19,282 bases of DNA from assembly GCA_040755615.1 (NCBI GenBank), contig JBFMAL010000045.1:1-19282 (forward strand), written 5' to 3'. The DNA is from DYEP01 sp040755615. GTDB taxonomy: Bacteria; Bacillota; Sulfobacillia; DUSP01; DYEP01. The notes under the pieces are model-generated. The model was not told where the DNA came from. It did no database searches and saw nothing but the letters and a program-made list of their open reading frames with translations. Position 1 is the first letter of the stretch, and each line of letters starts with the position of its first letter. Positions 1 to 7,385 of this stretch are shown here, piece after piece. The position numbers were made by a program, and so were the translations under genes.

Positions 1-75
1 TCCCCAGCGAGCCAAAGATCCTGAAAGAATCTTAGCACGCTGGAAGGTCTCGCCAATCATTCGGCATCCCAAAGA

Positions 76-2886
76 GTGTGCAACCCAGTGGGCAGGATCG
101 GGGATAACCATGCTGCAAAACTACACCGGAGAAAGGTGCTGGCCTTTACAGATGGGCGTCAGGAAGCCGCCTTTTTCGCATGGTACTTGGAAAATTCTTA
201 CTCGTCTTTGATAGGCAGAAACCTCATTCAAAGGTGTGTGCACCAAATGGCGGATTTGGCGCCCGAGGGTCTTTCCATCGCTGAGATTGCAGACCAGCTG
301 GCGCGGGAGATCAGAGAACACGGTATCGTGGACGCCACCGCAGGCAGCATTCACACCGCAACACTTGCTCTGGCCCATGTATACCGTGAATTCCTCACTC
401 ACGAACAGCGGCTTTCGCTGGAGGGTGTGGGGCTCCTGAAGTGGGACATGCTAAGGCCCCCATCTTTCGTCGTACCGGAGGTCTTTCTTCAGCCTCCTTG
501 GTCGCTCAGCGAAGAGCAGGCATGGGAACTGGTTCGGGTGCTTCTGAACACGGCCAGGTCAGACAGGGCTGTTGAACTGCAGATGCATAAGGGTATACGG
601 CTCAGCTGGGACGATCTCCGGCTCAGAGGCAATCAGCTCGCCCTGAGACTGGATGAGCCCAAGGGAAATAAGTTGGAACGGAGCTGGAGCGGCAGGAGGA
701 CCAGGCGGGTAGCCATACTGAAACGCCTGCTTGAAATGAGGTCGCCGTCTGCTCCTCTGGAAGAAACCGCAGTTTTTACCCTGAGATCCATATGGGAGCG
801 CATTGGGCAGCACGACAGCAGCGTTCGGGACACAGAAAGAATCCTAAGCGGGTCGGGCGAAGCAAAACGGCTGAACCCCAACTGGTGGCGGGCGCTGCCT
901 ATACGTCCTGAACACACCGTCTGGGTCTGCACCGTTTGCGGTCAGATCCAGAGTTTTGAAGCGCTCGGCCATTGTCTAAACTTCAGGTGTGGAGGCGCGC
1001 TCAGAGCTGTTCAGGCGCATGATCTCGAGCCCAATCACTACCGTGAACTTTACCTGGAGATTGTGCCTGCTGCCATCAGGGTCGAAGAGCATACGGCCCA
1101 AATCGATAAAGACAGGGCTCGGGAGCTTCAGGATGATTTCAAGCACGGGAGAATACAGGTGCTCAGCTGCTCCACCACGTTTGAACTGGGAGTGGACCTG
1201 GGCGATCTCGATACAATACTGCTTCGCAACGTGCCTCCTGAATCGTTCAACTACGCCCAGCGCGTGGGAAGGTCCGGACGAAGAGGCGTGCCGGGGCTCG
1301 CAGTTACCTACTGTAAAAGATCGCCGCACGACGTGTACCACTTTCAGGACCCGGAGCGGATTCTCCAGGGCAAGATCCAGCCCCCAGCGCTCACCATAAC
1401 CAACCTCAAAATACTGACGAGACACGCGACGGCAACCGTGCTGTCGAAATACTTCCGCAGTCACCCTTCAGAGTTTGGTTCAGTGAAGCGGTTCTTTGGA
1501 GACCTTGGGACTCCCCGCGTCGTCGAGAATGTCAGACGTTTTATAGACGAGCACAAAGCAGACATCACCAGAGAACTCAAGGACATCATGCCCAAAGAAA
1601 CCTGGCAGATGCTGGGTCTTCTGGACGGCACCTGGGATCGGGAGATCGCCGGGCCCGAAAGCCAGTTGCGATACGGCGAGATGGAGCTGTCAGGGGATTA
1701 CCGGGCTGTGGCGGACCTTGAAATACGAGCGCAGAAGGCAAAAGACTATAACACTGCGAAGTGGGCTGTGGATAGAGCGCGCACCATTGAGGACGAGGAT
1801 GTCTTAAGCTTCCTGTCCAGGAAGGCGATAATCCCCAAATATGGTTTTCCGGTGGACGTGGTTGAGTTGGATATCCACAGGAAGTCAGACGACGAGTCCG
1901 CAGGTGTGGTGCTGCAGCGGGATTTGAGTATAGCGATTTCGGAGTTTGCCCCGACAAGCGAAGTAATCGCTAACAAGAGGGTGTGGAAGTCACATGGATT
2001 GAAAAAGGTGGCCGGGTATGCCTGGGAACGTGTCTGTTACAGCCGTTGTATAAGGCATGCCCTGTTTCAGGAGTACAGGGCGGGAGAGGCGCCCCCAACT
2101 GAAAAGTGCTGCACGAGGATGATGCATGGAGAGTACATCGTGCCGAAGTTCGGCTTTATCAAAAAGCGCGGGATGGCTTTGATTCCTCAGCGCAGGCCAT
2201 CACGGGTATTTTCCTCCCGGCCTTATTTTGTAAGCTCGGCAGACTCTGACATCCAGACCATAGATATGCCGTCAAACGAACCGCTCACTAGAATCACCCA
2301 TGCCACCCCCGGATACATGGTAGTACTTTGTGAGGGGAGGCGGGGGCGAGGCTTTTACATCTGCCCGGAATGCGGCACAGGGTCAGACAGGTTGTTAAGG
2401 ACCCATAAGACTGCGCTGGATGAGCCGTGCAGAGGGAGGTTTGAAGAGGGCCTGGCGCTCGGGCACAAGTTCGTCACCGACGTGGTGAAAGTGACTCTGT
2501 TACACCACAACTTGGGCCCTGAAGACCCGACCTGGTTTGCATACTCTGTGGGGTACGCTCTCTCGGCTGCCGCCGCTTCCGTCCTGAGCGTGCCTCTGAC
2601 AGACTTGAGCGCGACCATCGCCTACGCCAGAGGAGGAACGGTGCCTCCCATCGTCCTATATGACAACGTGCCGGGAGGAGCAGGGCTCGTTGCCAGGCTT
2701 GAGCATCAAGATGTGTTTTTGCAGGTCCTTCGAGCTGCGTATGAGAGGGTCAGTGGCGACTGCTGTGGTGAGGAGACCAGCTGCTATGCATGCCTGAGGA
2801 CATATGGTAACCAATTTGCCCACGAGCACTTAAAGCGCGGACCCGTGCGCCGCTACATTGGCGAGCTGCTGGACCGGTGGCGGTGA
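76..2886 (+). CDS. C-terminal half of a large SF2 (DEAD/DEAH-type) helicase with DUF1998/MZB-type end; 5'-incomplete, possibly frameshifted
   Basis: Likely an ATP-dependent nucleic-acid helicase of the large MrfA/YprA-like class. The helicase C-terminal lobe is clear: a conserved entry segment (VLAFTDGRQEAAFFA, about residue 21), motif V (STTFELGVDLG, residues 366-376) and motif VI (YAQRVGRSGRRG, residues 393-404). A first CxxC (C285, C288) begins a Cys-rich insertion. The C-terminal DUF1998-like part ends in CC..C..C (residues 896, 897, 903, 906), probably a metal site. The first RecA lobe (Walker A, DEAD box) is absent. Only 75 bases lie upstream, and this frame carries a TGA at 22-24, while frame 2 is open from base 2 onward. 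The N-terminal half is therefore either joined by a frameshift near 70-110 or lost. The GTG at 76 is merely the first possible start, with no convincing ribosome binding site. Helicases of this class occur in DNA repair (MrfA) and in defence islands (DISARM-type). Which applies here is unknown. Confidence 0.8.
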   Translation: MCNPVGRIGDNHAAKLHRRKVLAFTDGRQEAAFFAWYLENSYSSLIGRNLIQRCVHQMADLAPEGLSIAEIADQLAREIREHGIVDATAGSIHTATLALAHVYREFLTHEQRLSLEGVGLLKWDMLRPPSFVVPEVFLQPPWSLSEEQAWELVRVLLNTARSDRAVELQMHKGIRLSWDDLRLRGNQLALRLDEPKGNKLERSWSGRRTRRVAILKRLLEMRSPSAPLEETAVFTLRSIWERIGQHDSSVRDTERILSGSGEAKRLNPNWWRALPIRPEHTVWVCTVCGQIQSFEALGHCLNFRCGGALRAVQAHDLEPNHYRELYLEIVPAAIRVEEHTAQIDKDRARELQDDFKHGRIQVLSCSTTFELGVDLGDLDTILLRNVPPESFNYAQRVGRSGRRGVPGLAVTYCKRSPHDVYHFQDPERILQGKIQPPALTITNLKILTRHATATVLSKYFRSHPSEFGSVKRFFGDLGTPRVVENVRRFIDEHKADITRELKDIMPKETWQMLGLLDGTWDREIAGPESQLRYGEMELSGDYRAVADLEIRAQKAKDYNTAKWAVDRARTIEDEDVLSFLSRKAIIPKYGFPVDVVELDIHRKSDDESAGVVLQRDLSIAISEFAPTSEVIANKRVWKSHGLKKVAGYAWERVCYSRCIRHALFQEYRAGEAPPTEKCCTRMMHGEYIVPKFGFIKKRGMALIPQRRPSRVFSSRPYFVSSADSDIQTIDMPSNEPLTRITHATPGYMVVLCEGRRGRGFYICPECGTGSDRLLRTHKTALDEPCRGRFEEGLALGHKFVTDVVKVTLLHHNLGPEDPTWFAYSVGYALSAAAASVLSVPLTDLSATIAYARGGTVPPIVLYDNVPGGAGLVARLEHQDVFLQVLRAAYERVSGDCCGEETSCYACLRTYGNQFAHEHLKRGPVRRYIGELLDRWR

Positions 2887-2989
2887 TCGCGCTCCTTGAA
2901 GCTGGGATCACCCTCCCTACGACTTGTCGCCGGGCAGCGCCTGTCAGGTCGCGTTCACCGGGAGCAATGCTGTACAGCGATTTAGTAAG

Positions 2990-3014
2990 CCCCTCCCGCT
3001 TGAGGGGTTTTCTT
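2990..3014 (+). terminator. Rho-independent terminator after the helicase gene
   Basis: The hairpin CCCCTC/GAGGGG (2990-2995 with 3002-3007) has a 6-base loop and is followed directly by TTTTCTTATTC. It sits about 100 bases after the helicase stop codon and points in the same direction. The bases between the stop codon and this hairpin show no gene. Confidence 0.75.
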
Positions 3015-3184
3015 ATTCTGCCCTGCCGGCAGCAGATATCAAAATGAGACAGGTGGATGGGGATTTCCAGGTGGCAGGGCTCCGAATCTCGCAGGAAGAA
3101 AGGCGTTTCGGAAGGTGGCACGCTTGTTGCGAAACTGTGTTGCAGGCACTAGTTTCATACCTAGCCGATCTTCACCCCATCCGG

Positions 3185-3213
3185 GGAAGTAAAACGGGGC
3201 CGAAAAGGCCCCA
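3185..3213 (-). terminator. Rho-independent terminator read on the minus strand
   Basis: A perfect 6-bp GGGGCC/GGCCCC stem (3196-3201 with 3207-3212) has a 5-base loop. On the minus strand it is followed by GTTTTACTTCC, a T-rich tail; on the plus strand there is no T run. It lies just downstream of the minus-strand ORF at 3239-3475, which supports that ORF being a real transcription unit. Confidence 0.55.
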
Positions 3214-3238
3214 GTATCAGGCATGGAGGTGTTAGTCC

Positions 3239-3475
3239 TCAAGATTTACATAGACTACGGCGGTAGTCGTCTAGGCTATTCCACCATCCGGTGTCCTCGA
3301 GATGGCTCTTGATGCCTTTGCCGATATCCCGCAGCGACCACTGCCACTCCGTGCGGGAGTGTTCCCCGGCTTCCAGGCGGATCTGGACGAGTCGCAGCTT
3401 GTCCCAGTCCCTCAACGCATCTTGGGTGGGCAAGCCGTATCCCCTCATTCGGGGATGACCCTGCATACAAGTCAT
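3239..3475 (-). CDS. Small hypothetical protein, 78 aa
   Basis: I do not recognise the family. The ATG at 3475 is chosen because AGGTGGGG lies just upstream of it on the minus strand; an in-frame GTG at 3496 is the alternative start. The product is Trp- and charge-rich, with a plausible soluble-protein composition (for example WSLRDIGKGIKSHLEDTGWW near the C-terminus) and no membrane segment or Cys motif. The gene stands alone between decayed genes, is transcribed opposite to its neighbours, and ends 26 bases before a minus-strand terminator hairpin. Codon and residue pattern look more coding-like than the other reading frames over the same bases. It could be a remnant of a longer mobile-element gene. 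Confidence 0.45.
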   Translation of the reverse strand: MTCMQGHPRMRGYGLPTQDALRDWDKLRLVQIRLEAGEHSRTEWQWSLRDIGKGIKSHLEDTGWWNSLDDYRRSLCKS

Positions 3476-3752
3476 GGCAACCCCACCTGCCCTCACTAGG
3501 CAGAACGAAAGAATGATAGGGCGTAATCTGATTTACGACCCCGCGAGACATGATAGGGTAAGCCAAGGGCGAAAAAGTTGGTGGGCACCACCGTACCACC
3601 CAAGAACAAAAGTATGCCTAACTTTCTTTCTAAGTTCTAAGGCTTAGTATTCTACTATGTAGTGTAGTATAAAATTAAACAGATTAGATTATTAGAGGAT
3701 AGCCGCACAATATTGAGATAGGGGGATTGTTATCCCGCGAGGTAACGGGCTG
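3476..3752. other. Intergenic, AT-rich, with a dyad
   Basis: No convincing gene. From about 3600 to 3710 the sequence becomes clearly AT-rich, as expected for a divergent promoter region between the minus-strand small gene and the plus-strand ORF at 3753. An imperfect dyad TACTA-N7-TAGTA (3653-3657 and 3665-3669) could be an operator, but I cannot tie it to a regulator. Confidence 0.3.
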
Positions 3753-3893
3753 ATGGGAAATTCCGTGGAGCAGTCGGTCAAGAACATCGGTAGGCTCGGC
3801 CGGACCGGGATGGTACACGTCGACCGGGAGATCCTCAACATGATGCTCGAAGCTACAGGCAGCCAAAAGCATGGAAGTTATCTGCGTGAGTGA
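3753..3893 (+). CDS. Small ORF, 46 aa, hypothetical (possible gene remnant)
   Basis: The ATG at 3753 is preceded by a weak GAGGT about 8 bases upstream. The product has a plausible amphipathic composition (segments such as SVKNIGRLGRTGMV and DREILNMMLE) and looks like real protein, but I cannot name the family. It overlaps by 23 bases, in a different frame, the decayed sigma-54 regulator that starts at 3871. It may be a short independent gene in front of the regulator or the surviving piece of an upstream gene fused to it during decay. Confidence 0.35.
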   Translation: MGNSVEQSVKNIGRLGRTGMVHVDREILNMMLEATGSQKHGSYLRE

Positions 3894-4527
3894 ACGTTGT
3901 GCCATTCCGAAGACCGTCAAGGAAGTGGGACGTGTGCTTTCCACTGTGCTCTACGTGGACGTGGTCATCGCGGACGAGCACTCAAAGAGGGTGGCAGTGA
4001 CCGGGCGCTACAAGGACGAGGTGGACCGGTTCATCGCGCCGGACTTCGTATTCACACAGGTGCTGATGGAAAAAGAGCATATCAGTGTCACAGAGCGGAA
4101 GCTCTCGGTACACTGCCGTGGGTGCTCCGCGAGAGGTGATTGCGAGGAAGTAGGGAACATCTGTTGCGCCATTACTGTCGACGGCCGGACCATTTCAGGA
4201 GAAGCCAGGAAGGTACTCCACTGGCCGGGCAAAGTCAGGGAACTGGAGAACGAGACCGAGTATGCTGTATCAATGGCCGGCGTCACGGTCATCGGGCTGG
4301 AGCATTTGCCTGCCTGGGTAAAGGGACGGAAGTCGCAGGACCAGGTTCCGGCCGGACTCATGCCTTTGATAGAGGTAGAACGACAGCTGCTGCGGCTCGG
4401 ACTTTGAGACCTACGGCCGTTCGGATGAGGGTAAACGCAGGATCGCAGAGGAGCTTAGAATCAGCAGAGCGATGTCTACCGTAAGTTGAAGAAGTATGGG
4501 TTGGCGAGCGGCGAAAAAGGTTGTTGA
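3871..4527 (+). pseudogene. Sigma-54-dependent transcriptional regulator, internally deleted and frameshifted
   Basis: Remnant of an enhancer-binding regulator that would have worked with sigma-54 RNA polymerase. The open part (3871-4407) starts with a sensor-like segment carrying a Cys cluster (CRGCSARGDCEE and ICCAITVDG, within residues 82-106). It then jumps straight to the end of the AAA+ domain: WPGKVRELENETEYAVSMAG matches the conserved WPGNVRELEN box. Walker A, the GAFTGA loop and Walker B, about 200 residues, are missing, so it cannot hydrolyse ATP. The C-terminal Fis-type HTH is present but split. Near 4390 the frame shifts to one encoding ETYGRSDEGKRRIAEELRIS, and near 4480 it shifts again to RKLKKYGL, ending at TGA 4525-4527. 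The target genes are unknown. The call as a pseudogene is firm, because three independent lesions agree. Confidence 0.8.
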
Positions 4528-4720
4528 AAACCAGACGCTTAAATCGAGTACTCTGCGAGACACAGCGTTAGGGTGAAATAACGTAATCCACCTAAATCGC
4601 GCGGCGATGCGGTTTCTTGAGTCCCTGGGCGGCGTGCTATCCACGGTGGTCTCCTGTTGGTCCCACCAAAAACTCCTATGGCTTAGCATAAACCCCGTAT
4701 ACGGCAGAAGGAGGCGCGCC
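4528..4720. other. Intergenic, no gene seen
   Basis: No ORF with coding character on either strand. The last bases hold the GGAGG ribosome binding site (4710-4714) of the broken GNAT gene that follows. Nothing else stands out. Confidence 0.4.
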
Positions 4721-5060
4721 ATGGTATAACTCTTGCTGATCTGGACCCGGAAGACGAAGCGCGTATCGTTGAGGCAGCCGCGCTGCTGATCGAACATTGC
4801 CCCGGTGTCCGGCCGGACCGGGAGCGCTCTGCGCGAGGCACATGACTCACTCAATCCGGTCGTATCACAGGGTGGCAATTGAGAAAACCGGTGCGGTAGC
4901 CGGATGGATCGGCGGTATAAGCATGTACGGGGGTAACGTGTGGGAGATACATCTGCTGGTGGTTGGCGCAAGACACCGGAACAAACTTGTGGGGCGCGCC
5001 CGGGTGGAAGACCTGCGATGGTATCAGCCTGTTTCCCGGGGCTTCCCAGCACTTAAGCAC
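4721..5060 (+). pseudogene. GNAT-family N-acetyltransferase, frameshifted remnant
   Basis: Former acetyl-CoA-dependent N-acetyltransferase, perhaps of the aminoglycoside 6'-type subgroup, to judge from the remembered motif order. A good ribosome binding site (AAGGAGG) precedes ATG 4721, but one G seems lost right after the start, which yields ATG-GTA-TAA. The protein then continues in three different frames: LADLDPEDEARIVEAAALLI from 4732, LREAHDSLNP from 4829, and VAIEKTGAVAGWIGGISMYG with NVWEIHLLVV up to about 5010. The last piece is the conserved acetyl-CoA-binding core. It continues into RHRNKLVGRARVEDL where RxxxG(I/L)G would be expected, so the pyrophosphate-binding loop is also altered. 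The tail after about 5020 is too eroded to follow. Several frameshifts in one short gene exclude a functional product. Confidence 0.75.
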
Positions 5061-5160
5061 AACAGCCTCCCGGCGGGTGCTCATGATAGGCGACCATCCC
5101 GGCGCCGGATCTGGAAGAGATCCTACGAAACCGGAATGCTTGAGCGCATTCCTGCACATA

Positions 5161-5364
5161 TCAGACGGACACGAACGATCTGATAGACCGGGGCAAATGC
5201 TTAAATCCGGTATCCTTCCAGCTCCGTGCCAGCTCGTACGGCGACATGATCTTGGTGAGCACGGCCTGCTGTGAGGCCTTTGGAACGCTCTGAAGACCGG
5301 AAAAGTCGATGGTGGCCCTGGTGGCGCCCCCGAGAGCGATGGTTGTGTTCTCTTCCTGAAACGG
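5161..5364 (-). pseudogene. Coding-like minus-strand fragment, 67 codons, no start codon
   Basis: Reading the minus strand from 5364 to the TGA at 5161-5163 gives a protein-like sequence (for example TTIALGGATRATIDFSGL, then MSPYELARSWKDTGF), with far better composition than the plus-strand frames here. A TAA at 5365-5367 closes the frame upstream and there is no usable ATG, GTG or TTG at the expected N-terminus, although AGGAAGAG lies near it. The frame upstream of that TAA stays open for about 100 more bases, so this may be the 3' part of a gene killed by a nonsense mutation. I do not recognise the family. Confidence 0.3.
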
Positions 5365-5663
5365 TTATCGCCTTTCGCTGTGGGGAACCTGCTTAAGGGC
5401 AAAATTCTTCGGTACAGACAGAGCGCGTTCCGGAGCAGGAATTCCCGCAGGCGCATAGAAATAGGCATATAACTACAGTACCAAGAAGGTACTACCGGCA
5501 AGAAGGCATGATGGCATTTTCATAAAAGCAGGATTGGCCACGAAGGCCTAGCTCTTCCAGAAAGAGAGAGCGCTTTTGTGGCTTTTCGTTTGGAGGTGAA
5601 GAAAAACGATTTCTGGACCGGGTTATGAACGAGATTCTTCAGACTAACTGGAGGTGGTCTCAC
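5365..5663 (+). promoter_or_regulatory. Upstream region of the cbi operon with hairpins
   Basis: No gene is evident. An AGTACC/GGTACT hairpin lies at about 5477-5493. A larger structure pairs GCCAC (5537-5541) with GTGGC (5578-5582) around an inner GCTCT/AGAGC stem (5551-5555 with 5567-5571), and TTTT follows at 5583. It could be a terminator for read-through from the decay zone or an attenuator or metal-sensing leader for cbiM. I could not match it to the B12 box of cobalamin riboswitches or to NiCo riboswitch signatures. Confidence 0.35.
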
Positions 5664-6305
5664 ATGCATATACCTGACGGTTTTTTGGATCTGAAGACGA
5701 TTGTGGCGACAGGGGTAGCCAGTGCGGGAGCCTTGAGCTACAGCATTAAGAAGTCAAAAGAAGAGCTTAATGAAAGACAGTTACCCGCTTTAGGGATCAT
5801 GTCTGCCTTCATTTTTGCAGGACAGATGATTAACTTTCCGGTAGCCGGAGGGACATCAGGCCATTTGCTGGGGGCGGCTTTAGCCACAGTGCTGCTCGGA
5901 CCTTGGAGTGCCAGTCTAGTCCTGGCTACCGTCCTGATCGTACAGGCGCTCTTCTTTCAAGACGGAGGTATAACTGCTTTAGGAGCAGGTATTTTTAATA
6001 TGGCTGTAGTAGCGGTGTTTATCGCTCATGTTGCCTATACACTGGCAGGTAAACTCAGAGTCAATGAGTATGCGGCTTGCTTTGTGGCAGCATGGTTGTC
6101 GGTAATGGCTGCTTCTACCGCAACGGCTCTTGAATTGGCGATTTCAGGTACGGTTCCTTTGGCAGCAGCCTTACCGGCTATGACATCTGTTCATGCACTG
6201 ATTGGTGTCGGTGAAGGCATCATCACTGCAGTGGCGGTTATGTTTGTAAAAGGTTTCAACAAATCTAATATTGCCCGGGATGCAAGTCTACAGCGAGGTG
6301 ACTGA
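5664..6305 (+). CDS. cbiM: Cobalt/nickel ECF transporter substrate-binding membrane protein CbiM
   Basis: S-component of an energy-coupling-factor transporter that takes up Co2+ (or Ni2+) across the cytoplasmic membrane. I choose ATG 5664 because GGAGGTG sits 7 bases upstream and because the family needs the exact N-terminus MHIPDGFLD. His2 and the free amino terminus form the metal site in CbiM/NikM proteins; an earlier in-frame ATG at 5625 would bury it. The 213 residues are mostly hydrophobic helices, including a GAGIFNMAVVAVFIAHVAYTL segment. This matches the usual family length. The stop codon is two bases before cbiN, so the genes are co-transcribed and probably translationally coupled. 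Cobalt versus nickel cannot be decided from sequence alone; no cobalamin synthesis or hydrogenase/urease gene lies nearby. Confidence 0.93.
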   Translation: MHIPDGFLDLKTIVATGVASAGALSYSIKKSKEELNERQLPALGIMSAFIFAGQMINFPVAGGTSGHLLGAALATVLLGPWSASLVLATVLIVQALFFQDGGITALGAGIFNMAVVAVFIAHVAYTLAGKLRVNEYAACFVAAWLSVMAASTATALELAISGTVPLAAALPAMTSVHALIGVGEGIITAVAVMFVKGFNKSNIARDASLQRGD

Positions 6306-6307
6306 AC

Positions 6308-6601
6308 ATGAAAGGGAAATGGTTATTGGGCATGGTCATTGCGCTGGCAATTGCCGGCTTCCTGTCCCCTTTTGCCTCCTCAAGTCCTGATGGGCTAGAA
6401 CGAGTGGCAGAAGACATCGGCTTTTTGCATAAGGCTACCAGTTACCTGTCCTCACCCATGCCGGATTACTTGTTTCCCGGAATAAAGCATGAAGGTATAG
6501 CCACATCGGTAGCCGGTACCTTGGGAACGCTGCTCGCTTTCGCGGCTATGTATGGACTGGGCAAGTTGATTATCACTAAGAATAATAAGAGTGGTCAGTA
6601 G
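6308..6601 (+). CDS. cbiN: CbiN/PDGLE-type accessory membrane protein of the cobalt/nickel transporter
   Basis: Small auxiliary subunit (97 aa) that works with CbiM in metal loading. An N-terminal hydrophobic helix (residues about 5-24) is followed by an extracytoplasmic loop that starts with the family signature SPDGLERVAED and by a second helix (about 68-88), giving the usual two-span layout. GAGGTG lies 7 bases before the ATG. The TAG stop directly abuts the cbiQ start. The PDGLE domain occurs both as separate CbiN/NikN-like proteins and fused to NikM, so the metal is not settled by this gene. Confidence 0.85.
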   Translation: MKGKWLLGMVIALAIAGFLSPFASSSPDGLERVAEDIGFLHKATSYLSSPMPDYLFPGIKHEGIATSVAGTLGTLLAFAAMYGLGKLIITKNNKSGQ

Positions 6602-7384
6602 ATGGGCTTTTTGGCTTATGATGAAAGGCTCAGCGACACTCTTTTGGGAAGGCTGGAAGTCAGGGTAAAGACGGTGTCTATCATCAGTTTAATAGTCGTC
6701 TTCTCTACCATCAAGAGCCCGGCTGCCCTGCTGACAGGGACCATGGTACTGCTATTAACTGCCCTGCTCTCGGGCATACCCCTGGGGAGTCTGATCAAGC
6801 GTTTCCTCTGGCTGGTGCCTTTCGCCGGGTTCATGATTATCCTCTTCCCTTTCATCACTCCAGGGAATGAACTATTCACCTTGGCTACTCCGGTCATCTC
6901 AGTCAAGGCTACTGAAGAAGGAATACTCAAGTCCTTATTTTTGATCTTAAGAGTCCTGAACGCGGCGATAAGTCTGACTCTGTTAGTAGTTACTACACCG
7001 TTAAAAGAATTGTTGCATGCTCTGCAGCAACTGAAAGTGCCAGGCCTTATGGTCAGCCTGATTGCCTTTACCCTGCGCTATTTAGAGGTCTTAGTAGCTG
7101 AAACCAAGAGGATGCAAATGGCTAAAAAAGCGAGGGGGTTTCAACAAGGAAAGAGTTTCTTGCACAGGCATACGATGAAAACTTTGGGCCTGCTGGTGGC
7201 AACTTTATTCCTGAGAGCTGCTTCCAGAAGCGATCGGATTTACTATGCTATGCTGTCCCGCGGCTATCGCGGAAAAGAGATCTGCTGTGGGCATTGCTCG
7301 CCCAAGATGAAGGATTGGGTGGCCGGAGGAGCGATCGTCGCTTTTGGGATTTTCCTGAAAATTGCTGAATGGCGGGGTATCTAG
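6602..7384 (+). CDS. cbiQ: Cobalt/nickel ECF transporter transmembrane (T) component CbiQ
   Basis: Membrane coupling subunit (260 aa) that passes the conformational change from the ATPase to CbiM. It has several hydrophobic spans (for example FLWLVPFAGFMIILFPFI). It also carries the two short coupling-helix motifs typical of ECF T components: Ala177-Arg178-Gly179 (in KKARGFQQG) and Ser219-Arg220-Gly221 (in LSRGYRG). These dock into the ATPase grooves. The ATG follows the cbiN stop with no gap. The 3' end comes within two bases of the cbiO GTG start. Length is normal for the family and no damage is seen. Confidence 0.92.
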   Translation: MGFLAYDERLSDTLLGRLEVRVKTVSIISLIVVFSTIKSPAALLTGTMVLLLTALLSGIPLGSLIKRFLWLVPFAGFMIILFPFITPGNELFTLATPVISVKATEEGILKSLFLILRVLNAAISLTLLVVTTPLKELLHALQQLKVPGLMVSLIAFTLRYLEVLVAETKRMQMAKKARGFQQGKSFLHRHTMKTLGLLVATLFLRAASRSDRIYYAMLSRGYRGKEICCGHCSPKMKDWVAGGAIVAFGIFLKIAEWRGI

Positions 7385-7385
7385 G

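Noticed and set aside
2924..3235. Plus-strand ORF of 103 codons after the helicase
   Set aside because: It runs through the helicase terminator, lacks a ribosome binding site and looks non-coding.
4411..5501. Long minus-strand ORFs (213 and 216 codons) over the decayed GNAT gene
   Set aside because: Composition is rich in Pro, Arg and Ser, as typical for antisense frames of GC-rich coding DNA, and the plus strand carries the recognisable GNAT motifs.
5400..5663. Cobalamin or NiCo riboswitch before cbiM
   Set aside because: I looked for a B12 box and for the conserved NiCo core and found neither; only generic hairpins are present.
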